Below are positions 1-10,083 of a stretch of DNA of 64,000 nucleotides, piece after piece. Source of the stretch: Neonectria sp. B-13 (Eukaryota; Ascomycota; Sordariomycetes; Hypocreales; Nectriaceae). The notes below the pieces were generated by a model. That model was not told the DNA's origin. It was given only the letters and a program-made list of their open reading frames with translations, and made no database searches. The position numbers and the translations under genes are program-made. The stretch spans positions 870,501 through 934,500 of the forward strand of contig NOKP01000001.1 of NCBI GenBank assembly GCA_002682825.1, in the 5' to 3' direction. Position 1 is the stretch's first letter; the number at the start of each line of letters is the position of its first letter.

Positions 1-305
1 TCTTTTCGTTGTCCTCGAAGGTGGGGATATCGGGTGCGCCGAGACGCTGCACGGCGAACTTGGCCGTGTTGGAGCATGACTGGACTTGGTATGAGAGGCT
101 GCAAGGAATCATTAGTATTCTTGCAGTGAGTCGCCGTGCTATTCATCTCTTACCCTTGCATGTCGCCGATGAGCCGGTACGAAATCATGTCCTCGGGCTT
201 GATGTTCTTCTCCTCGCAAAATTTGGCCCCTTTGGTGAGGAGGCCCGAGAGGTTCTTGAGGTACTTGACGAGCACCGGTACGGATTGTGTGTAGAGCGAT
301 GTCAT
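1..305 (-). CDS. DUF1993 family protein (5' part, cut by left window edge)
   Basis: Two exons are visible on the minus strand: 305-154, then a 55-bp intron (GTAAGA donor, TTGCAG acceptor), then 98-1, where the gene leaves the window. The start at 305 gives a protein beginning MTSLYTQSVPVLVKYLKNL, with a helix, then an IKPEDMISYRLIGDMQ segment and, after the intron, LSYQVQSCSNTAKF. This is the typical N-terminus of the DUF1993 family of small helical-bundle proteins (about 160-170 aa in fungi), whose biochemical role is unknown. About 83 residues are present, so roughly half the protein lies to the left. The phase closes across the intron (two bases plus one). Family recognition is from memory of the pattern; no search was run. 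Confidence 0.8.
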
Positions 306-1219
306 GACTGCGGTTTTTCTTTTTGATACTTGGTGATTTCTATGTTGACTTGGTGAAGGACGGTCGTGACAAACAAAGCAACACAGCCGTCAAACATCTA
401 CTCAACTTATATTCCCCCCCCTAACGTCTTACTCAACGTGTCTTACCAGCTTACTCCGCACTACATAGCAAAACTCCACCATTGTCTGTCGCTAGCAAGA
501 TTATAAAGCAATCCAGACTCCGGATGCATCGGCAGATTAGCTGTGGCTGGCGTCGGAAGTCCGCTCCACGAAGCAATCTACGTACATCGGTTATCCGCCC
601 TCCGCCCTCTCCACGTGGCAGAAGCTGGGATCCCTGCTCTCAGGCTTCAATGCGATTTGATCCGATTCATTTTTCGTACAACACCAGACCTGTTTCCCTG
701 CTCATTCGCACTTCATATCCGGCTCGTCGCTGACGAAGTCCGAAGTTGTAAAGTCGTGGCGTGTAAGCACTTAGATCTCACCACAGTCGGGGGGGTAAGC
801 GGGCAGCAAGGACGCTGATTCGTGGCTATATTCTGGGGTGCCTTGGAAATGTAACTCAATGTCCGCAATGCGGAATCACCTGAGCGTTGCTGCGAGCTGT
901 GCCACAAGAAGCATTATGCACAAGGCCTGTGATACTCGATGAGAACACCACTGCGGACCACCATAGACTCTGACGTCAGCCACTGTCTTGCCGCGTTCGC
1001 CTTGAAACAAGCGCATCAAGAGCTCGAAATACGCTGCATTCTTATCAACTTCGTCAGTACCTAGACTTCAGAGGCGACTATTATTTCCAGAAGCTTCCCC
1101 ATATCCATCTACTTCGCAGCTAACCACCCCGAGACGTAACAAGAAAAAAGCAAAACATATATAAACAATATTAATTAAAAGTTCGTGCTTCGTATTCATC
1201 CCCATCATTCACCTGCCTT
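306..1219. other. Intergenic, no gene seen
   Basis: About 0.9 kb between the DUF1993 start and the CFEM gene stop. It holds a C-run near 413-421 and an AT-rich patch near 1150-1180 that probably contains the 3' end of the CFEM transcript. The short open frames have no coding character. Confidence 0.5.
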
Positions 1220-4200
1220 CTACAAGGCCACAGCAGCAAGCCAGAAACCACCGAAGAGTCCAGCAACGACACCGATCTCGAAGCGAGCGCCGCTTCCAAT
1301 AACCACGGCGGGTTCGTCAGTCGAAGAGGGCGAATCCGACTCAGATCCGCTCTCATCACTGTCTCCATCACCAGACCCATCTCCCTTGTCGTTGTCGCTC
1401 TTCCCCGTAGGCTTGGCGGACTGCTTCGTAAGAGTCTGGCCCCCCGAAGCGCAGTAGCAAGATGTAGACTTGGTGACCTCGCCGCCGCTTCCAGACTTGG
1501 TGACAGTAACGCAAGTGGTAGCGCCGTCATCTCCATTTCCATCTCCCTCTCCCTTCTCGCCATCGTCTCCGCTATCGTCTCCGCCATGATCTCCGCCATC
1601 GCCTCCACCATCGCCTCCGCCATCGCCACCTCCTGAGCCGTCAGATTCAGACTCGCACTCATTGCCGCCTGTAGGAGCAGCTTGAGCACATGCGCAGACA
1701 GCGCTGGCACCGGTAATAACAGCAGCTAGCTGATCAGAGTCGCAGGCAGTGGCGACGCAGGGCACGAGCAGCTGAGAAAGGCTGGCTTGGGCCTCGGCTT
1801 CACACTGGCAAGCATAGTCGTCAACACCGCAGCCAACGCCAGGCGCGGCGGAAGAAAAGCAAGCGTGAGCGCAGGACGGGACAGCTGATGAGGCAACAGG
1901 CGCACAGTCTGCAGCCGTGAGCGTTCCGGGAACACACGTTGAAGCCTCGCCATCTCCTCCGCTGCCGCCGGTGGGCTTTGAGGGGCTATCAGAGTCGGAA
2001 TCCCCTCCGTCTCCAGAACCTTCGCAGTCTCTGCCTGACGGAGCCGCGGTAGCGCAAGCACACACGGAGCTTGCGCCGGTAATGACAGCAGCGAGTTGGT
2101 CAGAGTCGCAGGCGGTGGCAACGCAAGGAACTAAAAGCTGGGAGAGGCTCGCCTGCGCATCAGCTTCGCACTGGCACGCGTAGTCATCAACGCCGCAGCC
2201 CACACCTGGCGCCGCGGAGGAGAAGCAGGCATGGGCACAGGACGGGACAGCCGATGAAGCAACAGGCGCGCAGTCCGCAGTGGTGAGAGGCCCAGACACG
2301 CAGGTTGAGGCTTCACCATCTCCTCCGCTACCATATGTAGGCTTCGATGGGCTGCCAGTGTCTCTCGTCTTCGTTGGCTTTCCACCGTTACCAGGTCCTC
2401 CATCGCAGTCGCCGCCTGATGGAGGAGCCGTAGCACACGCGCAAACAGAGCTTGCTCCGGTGATCACGCCCGCCAGCTGGTCGGAATCGCAGGCCGTTGC
2501 AACACAAGGAACCAAGAGCTGCGAAAGACTCGCTTGGGCATCGGCTTCACATTGGCACTCGTAGTCATCGACGTCGCAGCCAACGTTTGGTGCAGCAGAG
2601 CTGAAGCATGCCTGGGCACAAGCAGGAATGACGGAACTGGCCACAGGTCCGCAGTCTGAAGTCGTAGCTTCTGCGCAAGTAGTGCTCTGATCACCGCCAT
2701 GTCCTCCGGTCTTAGTAGGCCCAGCTGTCGTAGTATCGTGCCCTCCATCTGGAGGATTTCCCGTGGCGCAACCGCCAGTGGGATCGGCCTGGGCGCAAGC
2801 GCAGACTGAGCTGGCTCCCGTGATTACGGCGGGTAGATCTCCCGAATCGCAGGCTGTTGCGACGCAGGGGATGAGAAGTTGAGACATGGATGCCAGTGCC
2901 TCGTCTTCGCACTGACAGGCATAGTCATCCACGTCGCAGCCGACGTTCGGGGCGGCAGAAGAGAAGCAGGCATGTGCGCACTCGGGAACAGCAGAGGTAG
3001 CTACAGGGCCGCAGTCGGCAGTGGTCGCATCTGGACAGGCTGACGTCGTCTTCCCAGTCTCAGTTGCAGGAGGTTTGGTATCTGAAGGAGACTTTGTCGC
3101 GGATTCGGTCTCAGTCCCGTCGTCAGTTGTCGTAGTGTCGCAGTCGGCAGTAGTCGTATCTAGACAGGTCGACGTCGTCTTCCCGGTCTCAGTGGCAGGA
3201 GGCTTGGTATCCGAAGGAGGTTTTGTCGAGGATTTCGTCTCAGTCCCGTCGTCAGTTGTCGTGCAGTCCCCCGCAGGAGGAGCAGCAGTCGCACATGCGC
3301 AAACTGAGCTTGCCCCCGTGATGATGGCAGGCAGATCACCGGAGTCGCACGCAGTAACAACGCAAGGGATGAGTAGCTGAGAGAGGGAAGCCTGAGCCTC
3401 TTCCTCGCACTGGCAAGCATAGTCATCCACATCACAGCCAATGCCTGGGGCTGCGCTTGTAAAGCAAGCTTGAGCACACTCTGGGATAGCAGTCGAGGCC
3501 ACAGGCCCACAGTCCTCAGTGGTTCCAGCCGTGCAGGTTGGTTCCTCAGTGCTGTCTTCGGACTTTGTCGTCTCTGTATTGGTGGCCGTATCGGTGGCCG
3601 TCTCTGTGGCCGTCTCAGTGGCCGTCTCTGAAGTCTGGGTAGCTTCACTCTCCGTCGTGGTGTCCTTCGGGGGCTCAGTTGCAGTTCCCGTGCAGGGAGT
3701 TGATGGGTTAGCCTCGACGCAGCCGCACAAGCTGCTCACCGCGTTTAGCACGTTGAGGGCTTCTGGGATACCACAGCCGTCTATGACACAACCCTGCGCC
3801 GCGTTCTGAATCACGGCCGTGGATGAACATTGGCATTCATAGTCGTTGGACGAGCAACTTGCTTCGGTGACAGCAGCAGACGAGAGGCAGTTCTCGGCGC
3901 AATCAGGCACAGCATCAACGCTTGCTTGACAGGGGCTCTCAGTATCACAGTATCCAGTTGTGGTGCTAGCTTCCGCAGAAGTTGTCGTGGTAATGGGGCC
4001 TGTCGTATCTTCTGAGGTGGTCGTAGCCGAATCGGTCGTTGTTCCTGGCGCCGTGGTTGTAGTAGTCAAGTCTGTGGTGGTATCGGATGGAGGTGCTTCA
4101 CTCGTTGTCGTTGTCTCGGGCGGTACTTCACTCGTTGTCGTTGTCTCAGGTGGTGCTTCGCTCGTTGTCGTTGTCTCAGGGGGCGCTTCACTCGTGGTTG

Positions 4201-4612
4201 TTGCATCCGGAACAGCCGTTGCCGCACATTTACAGATAGAAGGACCAGCAGCGAGAGCACTACCCAATTCTCCGGCCTTGGTGCAAGCGGCGATAACGCA
4301 TCCCACAGCCCTGGACTGAATAGCCCGTGAGCTAACAGGGTCACAACGGCCTACACGAATGAGCTTAGACGCGGCAGAAAGGATGACACAATACACTTAC
4401 ACGCAAGGTCTGTAGCCACCGTGCATCCAACTGCTGATCCGGCGGAAGTGACGCATGGGAACTGCAAAGATCAGTTTAGATCACGACATCTTGGATCCTG
4501 AATAACGTACCGCGCAGTCAGGGAACAGAGTCGTAAGGCCAAGGCACGCCTTTTGGGCGGTAGCGAGCTGAACGAACGCCAAGAGGCTCAGGGAAAACAC
4601 AGAGGTCTTCAT
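1220..4612 (-). CDS. Seven-CFEM-domain, GPI-anchored cell-surface protein
   Basis: Three exons: 4612-4511, 4461-4401 and 4350-1220 (1097 aa). Residues 1-19 form a signal peptide (MKTSVFSLSLLAFVQLATAQ). Seven eight-cysteine CFEM domains follow, at about 20-95, 194-269, 335-411, 501-577, 621-696, 748-821 and 869-944. They are separated by Thr/Ser/Pro-rich or Gly/Asp-rich linkers, including TTTTSEAPPE repeats and a TATE-type repeat. All seven keep an Asp three residues before the central Cys-x-Cys (DLACRC, DYECQC, DYACQC), the position that binds haem iron in characterised fungal CFEM haemophores. The C-terminus is Ser-rich and ends in a hydrophobic tail (VVAGLFGGFWLAAVAL), as expected for GPI anchoring. 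Most CFEM proteins carry one domain. A role in haem/iron capture or wall adhesion is inferred. Both introns close in phase and interrupt domain 1. Confidence 0.92.
1575..1632. repeat. Gly/Asp-coding short tandem repeat
   Basis: A run of degenerate 9-bp units (CGCCATCGC/CTCCACCAT type) that encodes the GDGGGDGG linker after the seventh CFEM domain. Imperfect, probably prone to length change. Confidence 0.6.
3581..3630. repeat. 12-bp tandem repeat in the CFEM gene
   Basis: About four copies of a 12-bp unit (GTGGCCGTCTCT type) that encode the repeated Thr-Ala-Thr-Glu linker between the second and third CFEM domains. Confidence 0.75.
4091..4208. repeat. 30-bp tandem repeat in the CFEM gene
   Basis: Nearly four head-to-tail 30-bp units begin at 4091, 4121, 4151 and 4181. 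Each carries the core CTCGTTGTCGTTGTCTC (last copy diverged) and encodes a 10-residue TTTTSEAPPE unit in the linker after CFEM domain 1. The unit is a whole number of codons, so copy-number change would keep the frame. Confidence 0.9.
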
Positions 4613-6785
4613 GGTTGCAGAAGGTGTTGACGACCTCGGGCGTTGTATACTCTGATTCCTAAGTGATTTGCAGTAATCTACTCACTCAGAATCGAGATGT
4701 AGGGGATATTGTTCGGGAGGCCTAACGAGCAGTATCATCGTTCTCCAGGTTCTCTCGTCTATATAAGCATCTGAGAGGCAACAAGGCAGGGCTACCAACG
4801 AAAAGGAGCCTCGGCGTTCAACTCGTTTCCTGGATTCTTCATATGATACCAACCTTGATGCTCCTTTTTCCCGTATAACTGGACCGGGATCGTTCTAAGA
4901 CCATGAGCACATTGCCAGTCCCAGGAAGTCTAACGACTCTAGACCATCCGCTCCCCTGTTGTTGAGGTCTGTATTTAAGGCTTCCCATCCACCAAAGTAG
5001 GCTGAATGCCGAACAAGGTACTTCTGTTCAGGTAATGGAGGGTGCAGTGCGAAGTCCATTGGCTTGTGAAGACGGAGAGCTTCCAGTTCGAGCACCAGTT
5101 TGATCTAAGAGGCAACTTGTTATTACATCAAACCCTTGTCGCTATAGAGGTGTGGTGTGGCCAAGTAGTTGGGCCATAAACGACAACAAGGGTATGAAGA
5201 TGGTTGCTCATTCCATGGAAGGGCGACTTCCGGATGAATACCAAGTGACTAATACGGCTATTTGCAGCATGCGCCGCTCGGATGCTGCTCCAGTAGACGA
5301 AGGCATGATGCATCCTGTATGACAGTTTCGTTGTATTATCCAGGCTTCTTGGATGTTAAACAAAATCACAAAACATCGTACATGGTCTCCGAGACCCGTT
5401 CTTGGTCGTCTATAATAGCTATTAAGAAGTGATCGTTTAGTTGCCAGTTGGGCTACCGTTAAGCCTGGTAGGGCAACCGCCAGAACCACTGGCACCAGGG
5501 TCTTCGGGTAGAGTGAGTGGAGGGGCCCTTTCCAAATATCCCAGTAAAAGATGAACGTTTTACTGGCTAAGGTGCAGGTTTGAAAGCCGCCGAATGTGGG
5601 TCGTGTGTGCGAACTGCGATCAGATGCCAGCTTTCCCCAGACTTTGCTCGGCCTCGGCGTCGTCCAAACACGGGATCATCAGGAACAGCAACTCGACTAG
5701 TCACTTTGCGGGAGAACCACCGGATACGATGGGTGGTTTGACAGGGGCAGACCACCCACAGCACTGCTGTACGAGTACTTATTGCGAGGAGCGAACAGTG
5801 GTCAGCAAGAGGCCCGACCTTCCGAGACAGGGATGCAAGGCACAACCATCACGATCGGTGGAGGCGGGGATGCGGGGAAACGGAACGCTTGGATGATCTG
5901 GGCATGGTCCATGGATCACAGCCAGGGGATGTTGTTAAACAGACAGGGGATAGCCAACGGCAACCTGCGGGATGGTTCAGGTCGGCGAATCGAAGACAGC
6001 AGGCGAAGTTGTTGGTGAGAAACATATGCCAACGTCTTCATCCTCGCTTGTGCGTAGCATGTGATGAAGAGTCATGTGCACGACCTAGCCAAGTCCATTT
6101 CGCCGAGCTGAATAGTCACAATGCGAGTTGGAGGCGAAGGTGTTCATCATCCTGGTCATGTTCCTGTGTTCGGTGCTTGGCTTAGACAAAGAGGGCCGAG
6201 AACGTGGCATCTTCATTTCCGCCCAAATTGTGCGGCAAGCCAACCCAAAGCCAACCCAAAGCGAAGACTTTGTCGTATCATTGCTTAGTCCTGTTCAAGA
6301 TCACAATGTTGGATCAGTAAATAATGGATTGAATTGCCGCATCTCGAGGGAGATATGTTAGTGTGACAATTTCGGTCCAGCTCACCCCCAGAATCAAAAT
6401 ACCGGTTGTCCAGGGCACGAGAAGATCGGGACTCGACACGACAAGGTTACCAAAGCGAACCACAACCCTTGCACGGGACTTTCAGGCTGAAAGCAAGAAA
6501 TTCTGTCTTGTGACGGGATAACGTTGTATGGTAGAGGTTTCTCACTGACAAGTAAGCACGAAATTAAACATTGGTGAAGTAGCACGACGGTAAGGACCGA
6601 TTGTTGACGATTCTTCAAAAACGCCGGAATTATTTTTACTGTGTGTCAAGTATGTTATATTCTGTAAGTTGGCTTATTAACGAGCACGCAATGCATTCGC
6701 CATCGGATTAGATCACCTCCCCGCAATGCCCCTCACCAAACCCAAGTAAACCCAAGAGCGTAAACATTTCCTCTCATAAATCACA
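4613..6785. other. Intergenic, 2.2 kb, no convincing gene
   Basis: This holds the upstream region of the CFEM gene, with a TATATAAG-like element near 4757 about 145 bp from its start, and the upstream region of the glyoxalase-like gene. Several 60-100 codon open frames on both strands overlap one another, lack good splice partners and look random. A 10-bp direct duplication lies near 6239-6262. Confidence 0.5.
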
Positions 6786-7625
6786 ATGTCGACTCAATCC
6801 AGCCCACGACCAATTCTAGATCACATCGTTATCTTAGTCCCCTATGATGACCTCGCTGAGCTACCCAACCGTCTCCGAGACTCGCTGACCGTCATTGATG
6901 GCGGCGAGCACGCCGACGGGCTGACTATCAACAAGCTCGTCATCCTCCCCGACGGCACGTACATCGAGCTCATCGCCTTCAACAAGGACATTGATCTGGA
7001 CCGACGGCGTAGCCACCGATGGGGCAGCCTCGAAGAAGGCCGTATCATCGACTGGGCCTACACCCTGCCAGACGAGTCCGATTTCACCCAGGTTCAGCAA
7101 CGGGTCCAGCAGGGGAGCGCCGGAGTCACTTACTCAGATCCTGTTGCCGGGGGACGAGTTCGACCCGACCAGGTCGTGTTGAAATGGGCCGTGGCAGCGG
7201 CACGAGACGCAGCGGGGAACCCTGTCTGGCCAGGCGATGCCCCCTTTTGGTGTCTCGATCGAACTCCACGACACTTGCGGGTGCCGTATCAAGGCGACGG
7301 CGGGCTGCTTGAGCATACGAAGCACGCCTCCAAGGCCCAGGGAATATCCAGGGTCACGGTTCTCGTGTCTGGGAAAGATCTCCCGGTGTGGAAACCAGTC
7401 TACGAGGCCATTCACAGGACTGGCCACGGCACGGACAGCACGGAGAAGGGATGGGCATATGACGTGCATTCTGGCTCGACCCAGGGTACTCACCGAGTAT
7501 CACTGGCTATTTTAGACAGCAAAGACGCCAGATCCGAGATTAGATTGACTCTGTTGGGGACCAATCAGAGTCCAAAGACTATCGAGCTTCTCCCCGGCTT
7601 GGTCCTAGACTTTGAGAGTGTTTAG
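6786..7625 (+). CDS. Glyoxalase-like domain protein
   Basis: A single exon of 279 aa. The N-terminus (ILDHIVILVPYDDL) is the first beta-alpha-beta unit of the glyoxalase_3-like (vicinal-oxygen-chelate) fold. HADGLTINKLVILPDGTYIEL and WAYTLPDES follow, both typical of this fungal cytosolic family. No signal peptide or membrane segment is present. The His in LDHIV and the Glu in YIELIAF sit where VOC proteins bind metal, but no substrate is known for this subfamily, so no reaction is assigned. The start codon is preceded by TCACA, a normal fungal context, and no in-frame upstream ATG is obvious. It stands alone on the plus strand, converging on the RING gene downstream. Confidence 0.85.
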   Translation: MSTQSSPRPILDHIVILVPYDDLAELPNRLRDSLTVIDGGEHADGLTINKLVILPDGTYIELIAFNKDIDLDRRRSHRWGSLEEGRIIDWAYTLPDESDFTQVQQRVQQGSAGVTYSDPVAGGRVRPDQVVLKWAVAAARDAAGNPVWPGDAPFWCLDRTPRHLRVPYQGDGGLLEHTKHASKAQGISRVTVLVSGKDLPVWKPVYEAIHRTGHGTDSTEKGWAYDVHSGSTQGTHRVSLAILDSKDARSEIRLTLLGTNQSPKTIELLPGLVLDFESV

Positions 7626-7838
7626 TGTTTAGTTCTCTCCAGTTCGTTACTATCACTTTGTGCAATCTCAGCAGCATTGTCTAGACATCACAAGCCAGGT
7701 TTTCATATTCTTCCGTCAAGTTATGCGTTCTTGTTACTCTCTACTGTGCTATGTATAAAAACGTCTGGGTCAAACAGCCAATCACTACACGCCTTCGTCT
7801 GATGAAAAGATTCTATGCCTCATGGCGTCTTGTACCAT

Positions 7839-8582
7839 TCATTCTTCACTTCGAACCAGGTCATACACTGTCGGAATGAACACAGCCTCTTCCACTTCAA
7901 ACTCCTGATACCTTTTATACCTGCGCAGTGCGACCTTGTGCGCGTCCACCACCGCGGCCAACAAATCCGACATCTCCAACTCGCGCACAGCTTTCCATTT
8001 CATTCCCGCTGGGGGATCGTGTTGAAGGTTGTGAAGCTGTACGTCACCAACTACCATCACGATGCTTACCATCTGAGTGCCAATCCTCAGCGCACTGTGG
8101 TCAGTAAGAAGCTCAGCGGACATTGCCACCGCGGTTCCTGAGAATGTAAGCCAGCAGTTTCGGCAGTGAAGTGGAAGCTCAACCTCTCCTCCGACCAATA
8201 TCATGTCGAAGGCAAGAGCCTCCTCTCTTGTTTGTGGCAAGCTTTTTCCAATGCTCGGGTGTATGCATCCGTACCTCCAATCAGCCTTGCACACCGGGCA
8301 CTTTGCTTTGCAACATCTGCCGTTGCCACAATTGCATTCCACAACAAGCTTCGCCAAACAGCTTAGTCCAATGATGTGTCCGCAAGGGGACACGACGGGG
8401 TGGTGGCTCTCATATGGCTCTACGTCGTCATCGTATTTCATCTCCTCAAGGCAAATAAGACATTCCAGATGCATTCTGTCGAAGGCTGTCTGATCGTCCT
8501 GGAGCATCTCTTTCAAGGCCGGCCACCACGTTTCTGTGATTGGGTCCTGAGGAGAAGGGCTGCGGGCACGAGTAGCGTCCAT
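7839..8582 (-). CDS. RING-finger protein (putative E3 ligase)
   Basis: A single exon of 247 aa. Residues about 41-100 form a cysteine/histidine zinc-binding module: CLICLEEM, then CGHIIGLSCLAKLV, then extra cysteines (CNCGNGRCC), then CPVCKADW. The pattern C-x2-C...C-x-H...C-x2-C is that of a RING finger, with an insert rich in cysteine before the last pair. The C-terminal half (about residues 110-247) has no recognised domain and includes CRNCWL. It has no signal peptide or transmembrane segment. RING proteins usually carry E2-dependent ubiquitin transfer; the substrate is unknown. The next gene on the same strand (9023-9769) has a similar layout, suggesting a local duplicate pair. Confidence 0.8.
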   Translation of the reverse strand: MDATRARSPSPQDPITETWWPALKEMLQDDQTAFDRMHLECLICLEEMKYDDDVEPYESHHPVVSPCGHIIGLSCLAKLVVECNCGNGRCCKAKCPVCKADWRYGCIHPSIGKSLPQTREEALAFDMILVGGEVELPLHCRNCWLTFSGTAVAMSAELLTDHSALRIGTQMVSIVMVVGDVQLHNLQHDPPAGMKWKAVRELEMSDLLAAVVDAHKVALRRYKRYQEFEVEEAVFIPTVYDLVRSEE

Positions 8583-9022
8583 TTTGCGGTTGTAGTTGTA
8601 GGTGTAGTGTGTCGGTTGTTTGGACGTGTTGAGAGAAGTTTAGGGTGATGAAAGATGACTGCTAACTGAGTATCTAGCGAGGTTGGGTTTACGGAATCCA
8701 GTCAACATATTTATACCCGCGTCGTCTTAGAGCCTACATCGTTTGTCCAACTGTTCGTCCAAGGTGTTCAGGAACACTATTTTACTTTTTCTCCTGGCCT
8801 TCGTCTTGGTTCATCTATTTGTGTGCCAAGTTCGCACAATGCATTGTTAGGCTAAAGCTTACCTAGTTTTAACTAGAACTTGGAACATGACGGTGGATCT
8901 TACCAGGACAATGAATCCAACAAAGCAACTCAACAGAGGCACACAGTTGTTTTCTGAATGGCTTTTCTGCGAGTTGATTGTTCGTATCAGACAATGAAAC
9001 TCAATTTCTCATATTCCCAAGC
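8583..9022. other. Intergenic between two RING-type genes
   Basis: About 440 bp upstream of the 247-aa RING gene and downstream of the next RING-like gene. No open frame of note. Confidence 0.5.
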
Positions 9023-9769
9023 TCAGAGACGGGCATTCATACACCCAGTTTTACCGCAAGTGGTGCAAGCCGACTGAGGAATCGCAGGTCGATTTTCCAC
9101 ATAGCGGATTGTAATCTTCGGGGGCTCTGAGCCGTCCCAGCCGCACCACTTTCCCGCGGAACTGTACACCGGCTGGAGAACCATTTCAAGCTGCCCCAGT
9201 GGCAATTCGATAGTATGATTACCTTCAAGTGCTGCCAGGTCGTCCCCCGCAAAGTCATAGCATTCCGCCTTATCAGACTTCCAGCAGATCTGTTTTCCAT
9301 CAGTGGCGTACACGAGGTACGTCCGTTTCTTCTCAGGCTCGAGAGTCCGGATCGCAACGTAGATAGCCTTCAGCAAGGCCAGGTTCATTGAGCACTTGTT
9401 GCAGCTATCGCCAATGCTGCCGCCTTCCGACTTCGTAGCTGGCACATTCCTGACTTCGTCCGCAGTCCAAGGAAGCTTTACAACTCCAACAGCGCAGTCG
9501 CACCCGCTGTGGCTGATTCTTGGGCACATAATTTCTGGGCTTCCAGTAGCATCTCGATTCCAACGATGTATATGGACCGCTCGGGGACAGTCTCTATGGA
9601 AAATGTGTCCGCAGAAGGCGATGCAAGCAGCCTCAATATTGCCAACAGTACGTTGGCAGCTTGCGCAATGAGCTACAAAGTCATTGGAAACGTGGCACGC
9701 GAGATACCTCTTGAGATCCACCCATTCATTCGATCGCAGTCGACGAGGCATTATTATTTGTTTGATCAA
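9023..9769 (-). CDS. RING-like zinc-binding protein, degenerate
   Basis: A single exon of 248 aa (an alternative ATG lies six codons in, at MPRRLR). It shows a RING-like module at about residues 36-95: CASCQRTV, then FCGHIFHRDCPRAV, then MCPRISHSGCDC. The final Cys pair is spaced abnormally, so the domain is either a variant RING or decaying. Two more Cys pairs follow (CNKC near residue 130 and CTTCGKTGC at the extreme C-terminus). There is no membrane segment. It resembles its neighbour at 7839-8582 in size, strand, N-terminal RING placement and single-exon structure. Activity as an E3 ligase is uncertain because the last zinc ligands do not fit the canonical spacing. Confidence 0.65.
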   Translation of the reverse strand: MIKQIIMPRRLRSNEWVDLKRYLACHVSNDFVAHCASCQRTVGNIEAACIAFCGHIFHRDCPRAVHIHRWNRDATGSPEIMCPRISHSGCDCAVGVVKLPWTADEVRNVPATKSEGGSIGDSCNKCSMNLALLKAIYVAIRTLEPEKKRTYLVYATDGKQICWKSDKAECYDFAGDDLAALEGNHTIELPLGQLEMVLQPVYSSAGKWCGWDGSEPPKITIRYVENRPAIPQSACTTCGKTGCMNARL

Positions 9770-10083
9770 GTTGGTGGTTTAATTTTGACCATAAAGAGCG
9801 TAGTGTCGTAAGTGAGAGTTGTCTGGAGATATCTAAAACGGGTACAGATACCCCGAGTCAAACCAGCACATTTATAGAGAGAAAGAAAAAGGGTGAATAA
9901 CTGCTCCCCTTGATACTGGCAGCGACGAGACTATTCGAATATTATATTATCACGCCCAGCAACTCTTCTCTTTTAATATAATCACTACTCTCCACGGAAC
10001 CCTGAATTAAGGCCATTGTATGGGTTTCATTCAAAATTTTCCTTTTGCTCTAGGTGTTTCTATGCGCCGACGCCAGCGGAACT
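9770..10083. other. Intergenic
   Basis: About 310 bp, AT-rich near 9940-9990. It contains the promoter of the RING-like gene and the 3' end region of the anthranilate synthase gene. Confidence 0.5.

Noticed and set aside
9396..9811. Plus-strand frames over the RING-like gene
   Set aside because: Antisense shadows of the 248-aa gene without codon or domain support.
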